Shown in pieces: positions 48,721 to 61,330 of a DNA stretch of 64,000 nucleotides. A model generated the notes under the pieces. That model did not search any database and was not told the DNA's origin. It saw only the letters and a program-made list of their open reading frames with translations. Position 1 is the first letter of the stretch. Every line of letters begins with the position of its first letter. The position numbers and the translations under genes were made by a program. Origin of the DNA: Hydractinia symbiolongicarpus (Eukaryota; Cnidaria; Hydrozoa; Anthoathecata; Hydractiniidae); the NCBI RefSeq assembly GCF_029227915.1, contig NC_079888.1:24160001-24224000 (forward strand), in the 5' to 3' direction.

Positions 48721-51700
48721 GTTTTCAAAAATATTTTCATATTTGATGGGACGCTGAATAAAAGAAGTTTAATCGCCGGGAAACGAAAATCCGCGATTTC
48801 CCGTAAATCCCGGACTCGGCCCGTATAGTCAAAAGTATACAAAGAAAGTACCCAGGGAGTAAACTCATTTCCCGAACGATTTTTTAAATTATTTTTTCAC
48901 CACTAAAATGCATGAGACTTGTAGTTTTCAAAAATGTTTTCATTTTTGATGAGACGCTGAATAAAAGAAGTTTAATCGCCGGCAAACGAAAACCCGCGAT
49001 TTCCCATAAATCCCGGGCTTGGCCCGTATAGTCAAAAGTATACAAAGAAAGTACCCAGGGAGTAAACTCATTTCCCGAACGATTTTTTAAGTTACTTTTT
49101 CACCACTAAAACGCATGAGACTTGTAGTTTTCAAAAATGTTTTCATTTTTGATGAGACGCTGAATAAAAGAAGTTTAATTGCCGGCAAACGAAAACCCGC
49201 GATTTCCCGTAAATCCCGGGCTTGGCCCGTACAGTCAAAAGTATACAAAGAAAGTACCCAGGGAGTAAACTCATTTCCCGAACGATTTTTTAAATTATTT
49301 TTTCACCACTAAAACGCATGAGACTTGTAGTTTTTAAAAATGTTTTCATTTTTGATGAGACGCTGAATAAAAGAAGTTTAATCGCCGGCAAACGAAAACC
49401 TGCGATTTTCCGTAAATCCTGGACTCGGCCCGTATAGTCAAAAGTATACAAATAAAGTACCCAGGGAGTAAACTCTTTTCCCAAACGATTTTTTAAATTA
49501 TTATTTCACCACAAAAACGCATGAGACTTGTAGTTTTTAAAAATGTTTTCATTTTTGATGAGACGCTGAATAAAAGAAGTTCAATCGCCGGCAAACGAAA
49601 ACCCGCGATTTCCCGTAAATCCCGGCTTGGCCCGTATAGTCAAAAGTATACAAAGAAAGTACCCAGGGAGTAAACTCATTTTCCGAACGATTTTTTTAAT
49701 TATTTTTTCACCACTAAAACGCATGAGACTTGTAGTTTTCAAAAATGCTTTCATTTTTGATGAGACGCTGAATAAAAGAAGTTTAATCGCCGGCAAACGA
49801 AAACCCGCGATTTCCCGTAAATCCCGACTTGGCCCGTATAGTCAAAAGTATACAAAGAAAGTACCCAGGGAGTAAACTCATTTCCCGAACGATTTTTTAA
49901 ATTATTTTTTCACCACTAAAACGCATGAGACTTGTAGTTTTTAAAAATGTTTTCATTTTTGATGAGACGCTGAATAAAAGCAGTAAAATCGCCGGCAAAC
50001 GAAAACCTGCGATTTCCCTAAATCCCGGACTCGGCCCGTATAGTCAAAAGTATACAAAGAAAGTACCCAGGGAGTAAACTCATTTCCCGAACGATTTTTT
50101 ATATTATTTTTTTACCACTAAACGCATGAGGCTTGTAGTTTTCAAAAATATTTTCATATTTGATGGGACGCTGAATAAAAGAATTTTAATCGCCGGCAAA
50201 CGAAAACCTGCGATTTCCCTAAATCCCGGACTCGGCCCGTATAGTCAAAAGTATACAAACAAAGTACCCAGGGAGTAAACTCATTTCCAGAACGATTTTT
50301 TAAATTATTTTTTCACCACTAAAACGCATAAGACTTGTAGTTTTTAAAAATGTTTTCATTTTTGATGAGACGCTGAATAAAAAAAAGTTTAATCGCCGGC
50401 AAACGAAAACCTGCGATTTTCCGTAAATCCTGGACTCGGCCCGTATAGTCAAAAGTATACAAAGAAAGTACCCAGGGAGTAAACTCATTTCCCGAACGAT
50501 TTTTTTAATTATTTTTTCACCACTAAAACGCATGAGACTTGTAGTTTTCAAAAATGTTTTCATTTTTGATGAGACGCTGAATAAAAGAAGTTTAATCGCC
50601 GGCAAACGAAAACCCGCGATTTCCCGTAAATCCCGGCTTGGCCCGTATAGTCAAAAGTATACAAAGAAAGTACCCAGGGAGTAAACTCATTTCCCGAACG
50701 ATTTTTTAAATTATTTTTTCACCACTAAAACGCATGAGACTTGTAGTTTTTAAAAATGTTTTCATTTTTGACGAGACGCTGAATAAAAGCAGTTTAATCG
50801 CCGGCAAACGAAAACCTGCGATTTCCCTAAATCCCGGACTCGGCCTGTATAGTCAAAAGTACACAAAGAAAGTACCCAGGGAGTAAACTCGTTTCCAGAA
50901 CGATTTTTTAAATTATTTTTTCACCACTAAAACGCATAAAACTTGTAGTTTTTAAAAATGTTTTCATTTTTGATGAGACGCTGAATTAAAGAAGTTTAAT
51001 CGCCGGCAAACGAAAACCCGCGATTTCCCGTAAATCCCGGGCTTGGCCCGTATAGTCAAAAGTATACAAAGAAAGTAACCAGGGAGTAAACTCATTTCCC
51101 GAACAATTTTTTATATTATTTTTTTACCACTAAACGCATGAGACTTGTAGTTTTCAAAAATGTTTTCATTTTTGACGAGACGCTGAATAAAAGCAGTTTA
51201 ATCGCCGGCAAACGAAAACCTGCGATTTCCCTAAATCCCGGACTCGGCCCGTATAGTCAAAAGTATACAAAGAAAGTACCCAGGGAGTAAACTCGTTTCC
51301 AGAACGATTTTTTAAATTATTTTTTCACCACTAAACGCATGAGACTTGTAGTTTTCAAAAATATTTTCATATTTGATGGGACGCTGAATAAAAGAATTTT
51401 AATCGCCGGCAAACGAAATCCTGCGATTTCCCTAAATCCTGGACTCGGCCCGTATAGTCAAAAGTATACAAAGAAAGTACCCAGGGAGTAAACTCATTTC
51501 CCGAACAATTTTTTATATTATTTTTTTACCACTAAACGCATGAGACTTGTAGTTTTCAAAAATGTTTTCATTTTTGATGAGACGCTGAATTAAAGAAGTT
51601 TAATCGCCGGCAAACGAAAACCCGCGATTTCCCGTAAATCCCGGGCTTGGCCCGTATAGTCAAAAGTATACAAAGAAAGTACCCAGGGAGTAAACTCATT

Positions 51701-53090
51701 TCCCGAACGATTTTTTATATTATTTTTTTACCACTAAACGCATGAGACTTGTAGTTTTCAAAAATATTTTCATATTTGATGGGACGCTGAATAAAAGAAT
51801 TTTAATCGCCGGCAAACGAAATCCTGCGATTTCCCTAAATCCTGGACTCGGCCCGTATAGTCAAAAGTATACAAAGAAAGTACCCAGGGAGTAAACTCAT
51901 TTCCAGAACGATTTTTTAAATTATTTTTTCACCACTAAAACGCATAAGACTTGTAGTTTTTAAAAATGTTTTCATTTTTGATGAGACGCTGAATAAAAGA
52001 AGTTTAATCGCCGGCAAACGAAAACCTGCGATTTTCCGTAAATCCTGGACTCGGCCCGTATAGTCAAAAGTATACAAAGAAAGTACCCAGGGAGTAAACT
52101 CATTTCCCGATCGATTTTTTTAATTATTTTTTCACCACTAAAACGCATGAGACTTGTAGTTTTCAAAAATGTTTTCATTTTTGATGAGACGCTGAATAAA
52201 AGAAGTTTAATCGCCGGCAAACGAAAACCCGCGATTTCCCGTAAATCCTGGGCTTGGCCCGTATAGTCAAAAGTATACAAAGAAAGTACCCAGGGAGTAA
52301 ACTCATTTCCCGAACGATTTTTTATATTATTTTTTTACCACTAAACGCATGAGACTTGTAGTTTTCAAAAATATTTTCATACTTGATGGGACGCTGAATA
52401 AAAGAATTTTAATCGCCGGCAAACGAAAACCTGCGATTTCCCTAAATCCCGGACTCGGCCCGTATAGTCAAAAGTATACAAAGAAAGTACCCAGGGAGTA
52501 AACTCATTTCCAGAACGATTTTTTAAATTATTTTTTCACCACTAAAACGCATAAGACTTGTAGTTTTTAAAAATGTTTTCATTTTTGATGAGACGCTGAA
52601 TAAAAGAAGTTTAATCGCCGGCAAACGAAAACCCGCGATTTCCCGTAAATTCCGGGCTTGGCCCCTATAGTCAAAAGTATCCAAAGAAAGTACCCAGGGA
52701 GTAAACTCATTTCCCGAACGATTTTTTATATTATTTTTTTACCACTAAACGCATGAGACTTGTAGTTTTCAAAAATATTTTCATATTTGATGGGACGCTG
52801 AATAAAAGAATTTTAATCGCCGGCAAACGAAAATCCGCGATTTCCCGTAAATCCCGGACTCGGCCCGTATAGTCAAAAGTATACAAAGAAAGTACCCAGG
52901 GAATAAACTCATTTCCCGAACGATTTTTTAAATTATTTTTTCACCACTAAAACGCATGAGACTTGTAGATGTCAAAAATGTTTTCATTTTTGATGAGACG
53001 CTTAATGAAAGAGGTTTAATCGCCGGCAAACGAAATCCCGCGTTTTCCCGTAAATCCGGGGCTTGGCCCGTATAGTCGAATGTATACAAA
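48721..53090 (+). repeat. Mixed block of types A, B and C
   Basis: About 21 forward monomers. Type C copies ending GAATAAAAGAATTTTAATC recur near 50177, 51387, 51795, 52400 and 52805. Part of the block (about 49290-49990) is copied 4652 bp, or 23 monomers, later at about 53942-54640, marked by GTTCAATCGCC and AAAATGCTTTCATTTTTG. Another part (about 51960-52860) is copied about 3.43 kb later. Several frames of 70-102 codons arise where a TTTTTTTAATT indel joins neighbouring frames. Confidence 0.8.
51652..51852 (+). repeat. Example of type C monomer (201 bp)
   Basis: Type C differs from type A in a cluster of positions. It has TTTTTTATATTA for TTTTTTAAATTA, TTTTTTTACCACTAAACG (one A fewer) in the next block, AAAAATATTTTCATATTTG in place of the 8-bp-arm hairpin, and GATGGGACG for GATGAGACG. 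It recurs in F1 (for example about 6700, 7860, 9276, 12712 and 17570), in R in reverse (near 21410, 27681 and 28490) and in F2 (about 35330, 48690, 50036, 52310 and 63640). It is therefore an old class that was spread by block amplification. Confidence 0.9.
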
Positions 53091-53935
53091 GAAAGTACCC
53101 AGGAAGTAAACTCATTTCCCAAACGATTTTTTAAATTTTTTTTTCACCACTAAAACGCATGAGACTTGTAGTTTTCAAAAATGTTTTCATTTTTGATGAG
53201 ACGCTTAATGAAAGAGGTTTAATCGCCGGAAAACGAAAACCCACGATTTCCCGTAAATCCCGGGCTTGGCCCGTATAGTCGAATGTATACAAAGAAAGTA
53301 CCCTGTGAGAAAACTCATTTCCAGAACGATTTTTTTAATTATTTTTTCACCACTAAAACGCATAAGACTTGTAGTTTTTAAAAATGTTTTCATTTTTGAT
53401 GAGACGCTTAATGAAAGAGGTTTAATCGCCGGCAAACGAAATCCCGCGTTTTCCCGTAAATCCGGGGCTTGGCCCGTATAGTCGAATGTATACAAAGAAA
53501 GTACCCAGGAAGTAAACTCATTTCCCAAACGATTTTTTAAATTTTTTTTTCACCACTAAAACGCATGAGACTTGTAGTTTTCAAAAATGTTTTCATTTTT
53601 GATGAGACGCTTAATGAAAGAGGTTTAATCGCCGGAAAACGAAAACCCACGATTTCCCGTAAATCCCGGGCTTGGCCCGTATAGTCGAATGTATACAAAG
53701 AAAGTACCCTGTGAGAAAACTCATTTCCAGAACGATTTTTTTAATTATTTTTTCACCACTAAAACGCATAAGACTTGTAGTTTTTAAAAATGTTATCATT
53801 TTTGATGAGACGCTGAATAAAAGCAGTTTAATCGCCGGCAAACGAAAATCCGCGATTTCCCGTAAATCCCGGACTCGGCCGTATAGTCAAAAGTATACAA
53901 AGAAAGTACCCAGGGAGTAAACTCATTTCCCGAAC
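53091..53935 (+). repeat. Dimer duplication with CCCAGGAAGTAAAC
   Basis: A two-monomer unit with CCCAGGAAGTAAAC, CTTTGTGAG-like position reading CCCTGTGAGAAAAC, and CCCACGATTTCCC is repeated 406 bp apart (for example the same frame at 53205 and 53611). A related monomer run appears once more near 56530-56900. Frame fusion across the unit gives the longest open frame of the window, 107 codons on the minus strand at 53205-53528. It is not a gene. Confidence 0.85.
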
Positions 53936-56900
53936 GATTTTTTAAATTATTTTTTCACCACTAAAACGCATGAGACTTGTAGTTGTCAAAAATGTTTTCA
54001 TTTTTGATGAGACGCTGAATAAAAGAAGTTTAATCGCCGGCAAACGAAAACCTGCGATTTTCCGTAAATCCTGGACTCGGCCCGTATAGTCAAAAGTATA
54101 CAAAGAAAGTACCCAGGGAGTAAACTCATTTCCCAAACGATTTTTTAAATTATTATTTCACCACAAAAACGCATGAGACTTGTAGTTTTTAAAAATGTTT
54201 TCATTTTTGATGAGACGCTGAATAAAAGAAGTTCAATCGCCGGCAAACGAAAACCCGCGATTTCCCGTAAATCCCGGCTTTGCCCGTATAGTCAAAAGTA
54301 TACAAAGAAAGTACCCAGGGAGTAAACTCATTTCCCGAACGATTTTTTTAATTATTTTTTCACCACTAAAACGCATGAGACTTGTAGTTTTCAAAAATGC
54401 TTTCATTTTTGATGAGACGCTGAATAAAAGAAGTTTAATCGCCGGCAAACGAAAACCCGCGATTTCCCGTAAATCCCGGCTTGGCCCGTATAGTCAAAAG
54501 TATAAAAAGAAAGTACCCAGGGAGTAAACTCATTTTCCGAACAATTTTTTAAATTATTTTTTCACCACTAAAACGCATGAGACTTGTAGTTTTTAAAAAT
54601 GTTTTCATTTTTGATGAGACGCTGAATAAAAGAAGTTTAATCGCCGGCAATTGAAAACCCGCGATTTCCCGTAAATCCCGGGCTTGGCCCGTATAGTCAA
54701 AAGTATACAAAGAAAGTACCCAGGGAGTAAACTCATTTCCCGAACGATTTTTTATATTATTTTTTTACCACTAAACGCATGAGGCTTGTAGTTTTCAAAA
54801 ATATTTTCATATTTGATGGGACGCTGAATAAAAGCAGTTTAATCGCCGGCAAACGAAAACCTGCGACTCGGCCCGTATAGTCAAAAGTATACAAAGAAAG
54901 TACCCAGGGAGTAAACTCGTTTCCAGAACGATTTTTTAAATTATTTTTTCACCACTAAAACGCATAAAACTTGTAGTATTTAAAAATGTTTTCATTTTTG
55001 ATGAGACGCTGAATAAAAGAAGTTTAATCGCCGGCAAACGAAAACCCGCGATTTCCCGTAAATCCCGGGCTTGGCCCGTATAGTCAAAAGTATACAAAGA
55101 AAGTACCCAGGGAGTAAACTCATTTCCCGAACGATTTTTTATATTATTTTTTTACCACTAAACGCATGAGACTTGTAGTTTTCAAAAATATTTTCATATT
55201 TGATGGGACGCTGAATAAAAGAATTTTAATCGCCGGCAAACGAAAACCTGCGATTTCCCTAAATCCCGGACTCGGCCCGTATAGTCAAAAGTATAGAAAG
55301 AAAGTACCCAGGGAGTAAACTCATTTCCAGAACGATTTTTTAAATTATTTTTTCACCACTAAAACGCATAAGACTTGTAGTTTTTAAAAATGTTTTCATT
55401 TTTGATGAGACACTGAATAAAAGAAGTTTAATCGCCGGCAATCGAAAACCTGCGATTTTCCGTAAATCCTGGACTCGGCCCGTATAGTCAAAAGTATACA
55501 AAGAAAGTACCCAGGGAGTAAACTCATTTCCCGATCGATTTTTTTAATTATTTTTTCACCACTAAAACGCATGAGACTTGTAGTTTTCAAAAATGTTTTC
55601 ATTTTTGATGAGACGCTGAATAAAAGAAGTTTAATCGCCGGCAAACGAAAACCCGCGATTTCCCGTAAATCCCGGGCTTGGCCCGTATAGTCAAAAGTAT
55701 ACAAAGAAAGTACCCAGGGAGTAAACTCATTTCCCGAACGATTTTTTATATTATTTTTTTACCACTAAACGCATGAGACTTGTAGTTTTCAAAAATATTT
55801 TCATATTTGATGGGACGCTGAATAAAAGAATTTTAATCGCCGGCAAACGAAAACCTGCGATTTCCCTAAATCCCGGACTCGGCCCGTATAGTCAAAGTAT
55901 ACAAAGAAAGTACCCAGGGAGTAAACTCATTTCCAGAACGATTTTTTAAATTATTTCTTCACCACTAAAACGCATAAGACTTGTAGTTTTTAAAAATGTT
56001 TTCATTTTTGATGAGACGCTGAATAAAAGAAGTTTAATCGCCGGCAAACGAAAACCCGCGATTTCCCGTAAATTCCGGGCTTGGCCCCTATAGTCAAAAG
56101 TATCCAAAGAAAGTACCCAGGGAGTTAGCTCATTTCCCGAACGATTTTTTATATTATTTTTTTACCACTAAACGCATGAGAATTGTAGTTTTCAAAAATA
56201 TTTTCATATTTGATGGGACGCTGAATAAAAGAATTTTAATCGCCGGTAAACGAAAATCCGCGATTTCCCGTAAATGCCGGACTCGGCCCGTATAGTCAAA
56301 AGTATACAAAGAAAGTACCCAGGGAGTAAACTCATTTCCCGAACGATTTTTTAAATTATTTTTTCACCACTAAAACGCATGAGACTTGTAGTTGTCAAAA
56401 ATGTTTTCATTTTTGATGAGACGCTTAATGAAAGAGGTTTAATCGCCGGCAAACGAAATCCCGCGTTTTCCCGTAAATCCGGGGCTTAGCCCGTATAGTC
56501 GAATGTATACAAAGAAAGTACCCAGGGAGTAAACTCATTTCCCGAACGATTTTTTAAATTTTTTTTTCACCACTAAAACGCATGAGACTTGTAGTTTTCA
56601 AAAATGTTTTCATTTTTGATGAGACGCTTAATGAAAGAGGTTTAATCGCCGGAAAACGAAAACCCACGATTTCCCGTAAATCCCGGGCTTGGCCCGTATA
56701 GTCGAATGTATACAAAGAAAGTACCCTGTGAGAAAACTCATTTCCAGAACGATTTTTTTAATTATTTTTTCACCACTAAAACGCATAAGACTTGTAGTTT
56801 TTAAAAATGTTATCATTCTTGATGAGACGCTGAATAAAAGCAGTTTAATCGCCGGCAAACGAAAATCCGCGATTTCCCGTAAATCCCGGACTCGGCCGTA

Positions 56901-56990
56901 TAGTCAAAAGTATACAAAGAAAGTACCCAGGGAGTAAACTCATTTCCCGAACGATTTTTTAAATTATTTTTTCACCACTAAAACGCATGA
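53936..56990 (+). repeat. Long-range copies of the 49-53 kb block
   Basis: 53942-54640 repeats 49290-49990 at 23 monomers. About 55385-56280 repeats 51960-52860 at about 3424-3433 bp (17 monomers), marked by CCCGATCGATTTTTTT (about 52106, 55530) and GGCCCCTATAGTC (GCCCC at 52661, 56094). About 56530-56937 repeats the dimer region near 53515-53920 at 3017 bp. The two largest shifts differ, so at least two separate exchange events are needed. Confidence 0.83.
54841..54880 (+). repeat. Truncated monomer: 17-bp internal deletion
   Basis: Here CCTGCGACTCGG replaces the usual CCTGCG plus ATTTCCCTAAATCCCGG plus ACTCGG, removing 17 bp of the C/G-rich half. The deleted stretch includes the right arm of the GATTT/AAATC dyad. 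No other copy in the window has this deletion, so it arose after the last amplification of this monomer. Confidence 0.9.
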
Positions 56991-59900
56991 GACTTGTAGT
57001 TGTCAAAAATGTTTTCATTTTTGATGAGACGCTTAATGAAAGGGGTTTAATCGCCGGAAAACGAAAACTCGCGATTTCCCGTAAATCCCGGGCTTGGCCC
57101 GTATAGTCGAATGTATACAAAGAAAGTACCCTGTGAGTAAACTCATTTACAGAACGATTTTTTAAATTATTTTTTCACCACTAAAACGCATAAGACTTGT
57201 AGTTTTTAAGAATGTTTTCATTTTTGATGAGACGCTGAATAAAAGAAGTTTAATCGCCGGCAAACGAAAACCCGCGATTTCCCGTAAATCCCGGCTTGGC
57301 CGGTATAGTCAAAAGTACACAAAGAAAGTACCCAGGGAGTAAACTCATTTCCCGAAGGATTTTTTCAATTATTTTTTCACCACTAAAACGCATGAGACTT
57401 GTAGTTTTCAAAAATGTTTTCATTTTTGATGAGACGCTGAATAAAAGAAGTTTAATCGCCGGCGAACGAAAACCCGCGATTTCCCGTAAATCCCGGCTTG
57501 GCCCGTATAGTCAAAAGTATACAAAGAAAGTACCCAGGGAGTAAACTCATTTCCCAAACGATTTTTTAAATTATTTTTTCACCACTAAAACGCATGAGAC
57601 TTGTAGTTGTCAAAAATGTTTTCATTTTTGATGAGACGCTTAATGAAAGAGGTTTAATCGCCGGCAAACGAAATCCCGCGTTTTCCCGTAAATCCGGGGC
57701 TTGGCCCGTATAGTCGAATGTATACAAAGAAAGTACCCAGGGAGTAAACTCATTTCCCGAACGATTTTTTAAATTTTTTTTCAACACTAAAACGCATAAG
57801 ACTTGTAGTTTTTAAAAATGTTTTCATTTTTGATGAGACGCTGAATAAAAGCAGTTCAATCGCCGGCAAACGAAAATTCGCGATTTCCTGTAAATCCCGG
57901 ACTCGGCCCGTATAGTCAAAAGTATACAAAGAAAGTACCCAGGGAGTAAACTCATTTTCCGAACGATTTTTTAAATTATTTTTTCACCACTAAAACGCAT
58001 GAGACTTGTAGTTGTCAAAAATGTTTTCATTTTTGATGAGACGCTTAATGAAAGAGGTTTAATCGCCGGAAAACGAAAACTCGCGATTTCCCGTAAATCC
58101 CGGGCTTGGCCCGTATAGTCGAATGTATACAAAGAAAGTACCCTGTGAGTAAACTCATTTACAGAACGATTTTTTAAATTATTTTTTCACCACTAAAACG
58201 CCGAAGACTTGTAGTTTTTAAGAATGTTTTCATTTTTGATGAGACGCTGAATAAAAGAAGTTTAATCGCCGGCAAACGAAAACCCGCGATTTCCCGTAAA
58301 TCCCGGCTTGGCCCGTATAGTCAAAAGTATACAAAGAAAGTACCCAGGGAGTAAACTCATTTCCTGAACGATTTTTTAAATTATTTTTTCACCACTAAAA
58401 CGCATGAGACTTGTAGTTTTCAAAAATGTTTTCATTTTTGATGAGACGCTGAATAAAAGAACTTTAATCGCCGGCAAACAAAAATCCGCGATTTCCCGTA
58501 AATCCCGGACTCGGCCCGTATAGTCAAAAGTATACAAAGAAAGTACCCAGGGAGTAAACTCATTTCCCGAACGATTTTTTAAATTATTTTTTCACCACTA
58601 AAACGCATGAGACTTGTAGTTGTCAAAAATGTTTTCATTTTTGTTCAGACGCTTAATGAAAGAGTTTTAATCGCCGGCAAACAAAATCCGGCGTTTTCCC
58701 GTAAATCCGGGGCTTGGCCCGTATAGTCGAATGTATACAAAGAAAGTACCCAGGGAGTAAACTCATTTCCCGAACGATTTTTTAATTTTTTTTTTTCACC
58801 ACTAAAACGCATGAGACTTGTAGTTTTCAAAAATGTTTTCATTTTTGATGAGACGCTTAATAAAAGAGGTTTAATCGCCGGAAAACGAAAACCCGCGATT
58901 TCCCGTAAATCCCGGGCTTGGCCCGTATAGTCGAATGTATGCAAAGAAAGTACCCTGTGAGTAAACTCATTTCCAGAACGATTTTTTAAATTATTTTTTC
59001 ACCACTAAAACGCATAAGACTTGTAGGTTTTAAAAATGTTTTCATTTTTGAAGAGACGCTGAATAAAAGAAGTTTAATCGCCGGCAAACGAAAACCCGCG
59101 ATTTCCCGTAAATCCCGGCTTGGCCCGTATAGTCAAAAGTATACAAAGAAAGTACCCAGGGAGTAAACTCATTTCCCGAACGATTTTTTAAATTATTTTT
59201 TCACCACTAAAACGCATGAGACTTGTAGTTTTCAAAAATGTTTTCATTTTTGATGAGACGCTAAATAAAAGAAGTTTAATCGCCGGCAAACGAAAACCCA
59301 CGATTTCTCGTAAATCACGGCTTGGCCCGTATAGTCAAAAGTATACAAAGAAAGTAACCAGGGAGTAAACTCATTTCCCGAACGATTTTTTAAATTATTT
59401 TTTCACCACTAAAACGCATGAGACTTGTAGTTTTCAAAAATGTTTTCATTTTTGATGAGACGCTGAATAAAAGCAGTTTAATCGCCGGCAAACCAAAACC
59501 TGCGATTTCCCTAAATCCCGGACTAGGCCCGTATAGTCAAAAGTATACAAAGAAAGTACCCAGGGAGTAAACTCATTTCCAGAACGATTTTTTAAATTAT
59601 TATTTCACCACTAAAACGCATAAGACTTGTAGTTTTTAAAAATGTTTTCATTTTTGATGAGACGCTGAATAAAAGAAGTTTAATCGCCGGCAAACGAAAA
59701 CCCGCGATTTCCCGTAAATCCCGGGCTTGGCCCGTATAGTCAAAAGTATACAAAGAAAGTACCCAGGGAGTAAACTCATTTCCCGAAGGATTTTTTAAAT
59801 TATTTTTTCACCACTAAAACGCATGAGACTTGTAGTTGTCAAAAATGTTTTTATTTTTGATGAGACGCTTAATGAAAGGGGTTTAATCGCCGGAAAACGA

Positions 59901-61330
59901 AAACTCGCGATTTCCCGTAAATCCCGGGCTTGGCCCGTATAGTCGAATGTATACAAAGAAAGTACCCTGTGAGTAAACTCATTTACAGAACGATTTTTTA
60001 AATTATTTTTTCACCACTAAAACGCATAAGACTTGTAGTTTTTAAGAATGTTTTCATTTTTGATGAGACGCTGAATAAAAGAAGTTTAATCGCCGGCAAA
60101 CGAAAACCCGCGATTTCCCGTAAATCCCGGCTTGGCCAGTATAGTCAAAAGTACACAAAGAAAGTACCCAGGGAGTAAACTCATTTCCCGAACGATTTTT
60201 TAAATTATTTTTTCACCACTAAAACGCATGAGACTTGTAGTTGTCAAAAATGTTTTTATTTTTGATGAGACGCTTAATGAAAGGGGTTTAATCGCCGGAA
60301 AACGAAAACTCGCGATTTCCCGTAAATCCCGGGCTTGGCCCGTATAGTCGAATGTATACAAAGAAAGTACCCTGTGAGTAAACTCATTTACAGAACGATT
60401 TTTTAAATTATTTTTTCACCACTAAAACGCATAAGACTTGTAGTTTTTAAGAATGTTTTCATTTTTGATGAGACGCTGAATAAAAGAAGTTTAATCGCCG
60501 GCAAACGAAAACCCGCGATTTCCCGTAAATCCCGGCTTGGCCAGTATAGTCAAAAGTACACAAAGAAAGTACCCAGGGAGTAAACTCATTTCCCGAACGA
60601 TTTTTTAAATTATTTTTTCACCACTAAAACGCATGAGACTTGTAGTTGTCAAAAATGTTTTCATTTTTGATGAGACGCTGAATAAAAGCAGTTTAATCGC
60701 CGGCAAACGAAAATCCGCGATTTCCCGTAAATCCCGGACTCGGCCCGTATAGTCAAAAGTATACAAAGAAAGTACCCAGGGAGTAAACTCATTTCCCGAA
60801 CGATTTTTTAAATTATTTTTTCACCACTAAAACGCATGAGACTTGTAGTTGTCAAGAATGTTTTCATTTTTGTTGAGACGCTTAATGAAAGAGTTTTAAT
60901 CGCCGGCAAACAAAATCCGGCGTTTTCCCGTAAATCCGGGGCTTGTCCCGTATAGTCGAATGTATACAAAGAAAGTACCCAGGGAGTAAACTCATTTCCC
61001 GAACGATTTTTTAATTTTTTTTTTCACCACTAAAACGCATGAGACTTGTAATTTTCAAAAATGTTTTCATTTTTGATGAGAGGCTTAATGAAAGAGGTTT
61101 AATCGCCGGAAAACGAAAACCCGCGATTTCCCGTAAATCCCGGGCTTGGCCCGTATAGTCGAATGTATGCAAAGAAAGTACCCTGTGAGTAAACTCATTT
61201 CCAGAACGATTTTTTAAATTATTTTTTCACCACTAAAACGCATAAGACTTGTAGGTTTTAAAAATGTTTTCATTTTTGATGAGACGCTGAATAAAAGAAG
61301 TTTAATCGCCGGCAAACGAAAACCCGCGAT
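56991..61330 (+). repeat. HOR block with 14-, 11- and 2-monomer spacings
   Basis: AGGGGTTTAATCGCC occurs at 57041, 59877 and 60282 (2836 and 405 bp; 14 and 2 monomers). The last step is a dimer marked by TTGGCCAGTATAG and AAAGTACACAAAG. A second series with ACAAAATCCGGCG occurs at about 58681 and 60910 (2229 bp, 11 monomers) together with TGTATGCAAAG. TAGTTGTCAAAAATG, a change in the base before the hairpin's left arm, is common here. Confidence 0.84.
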
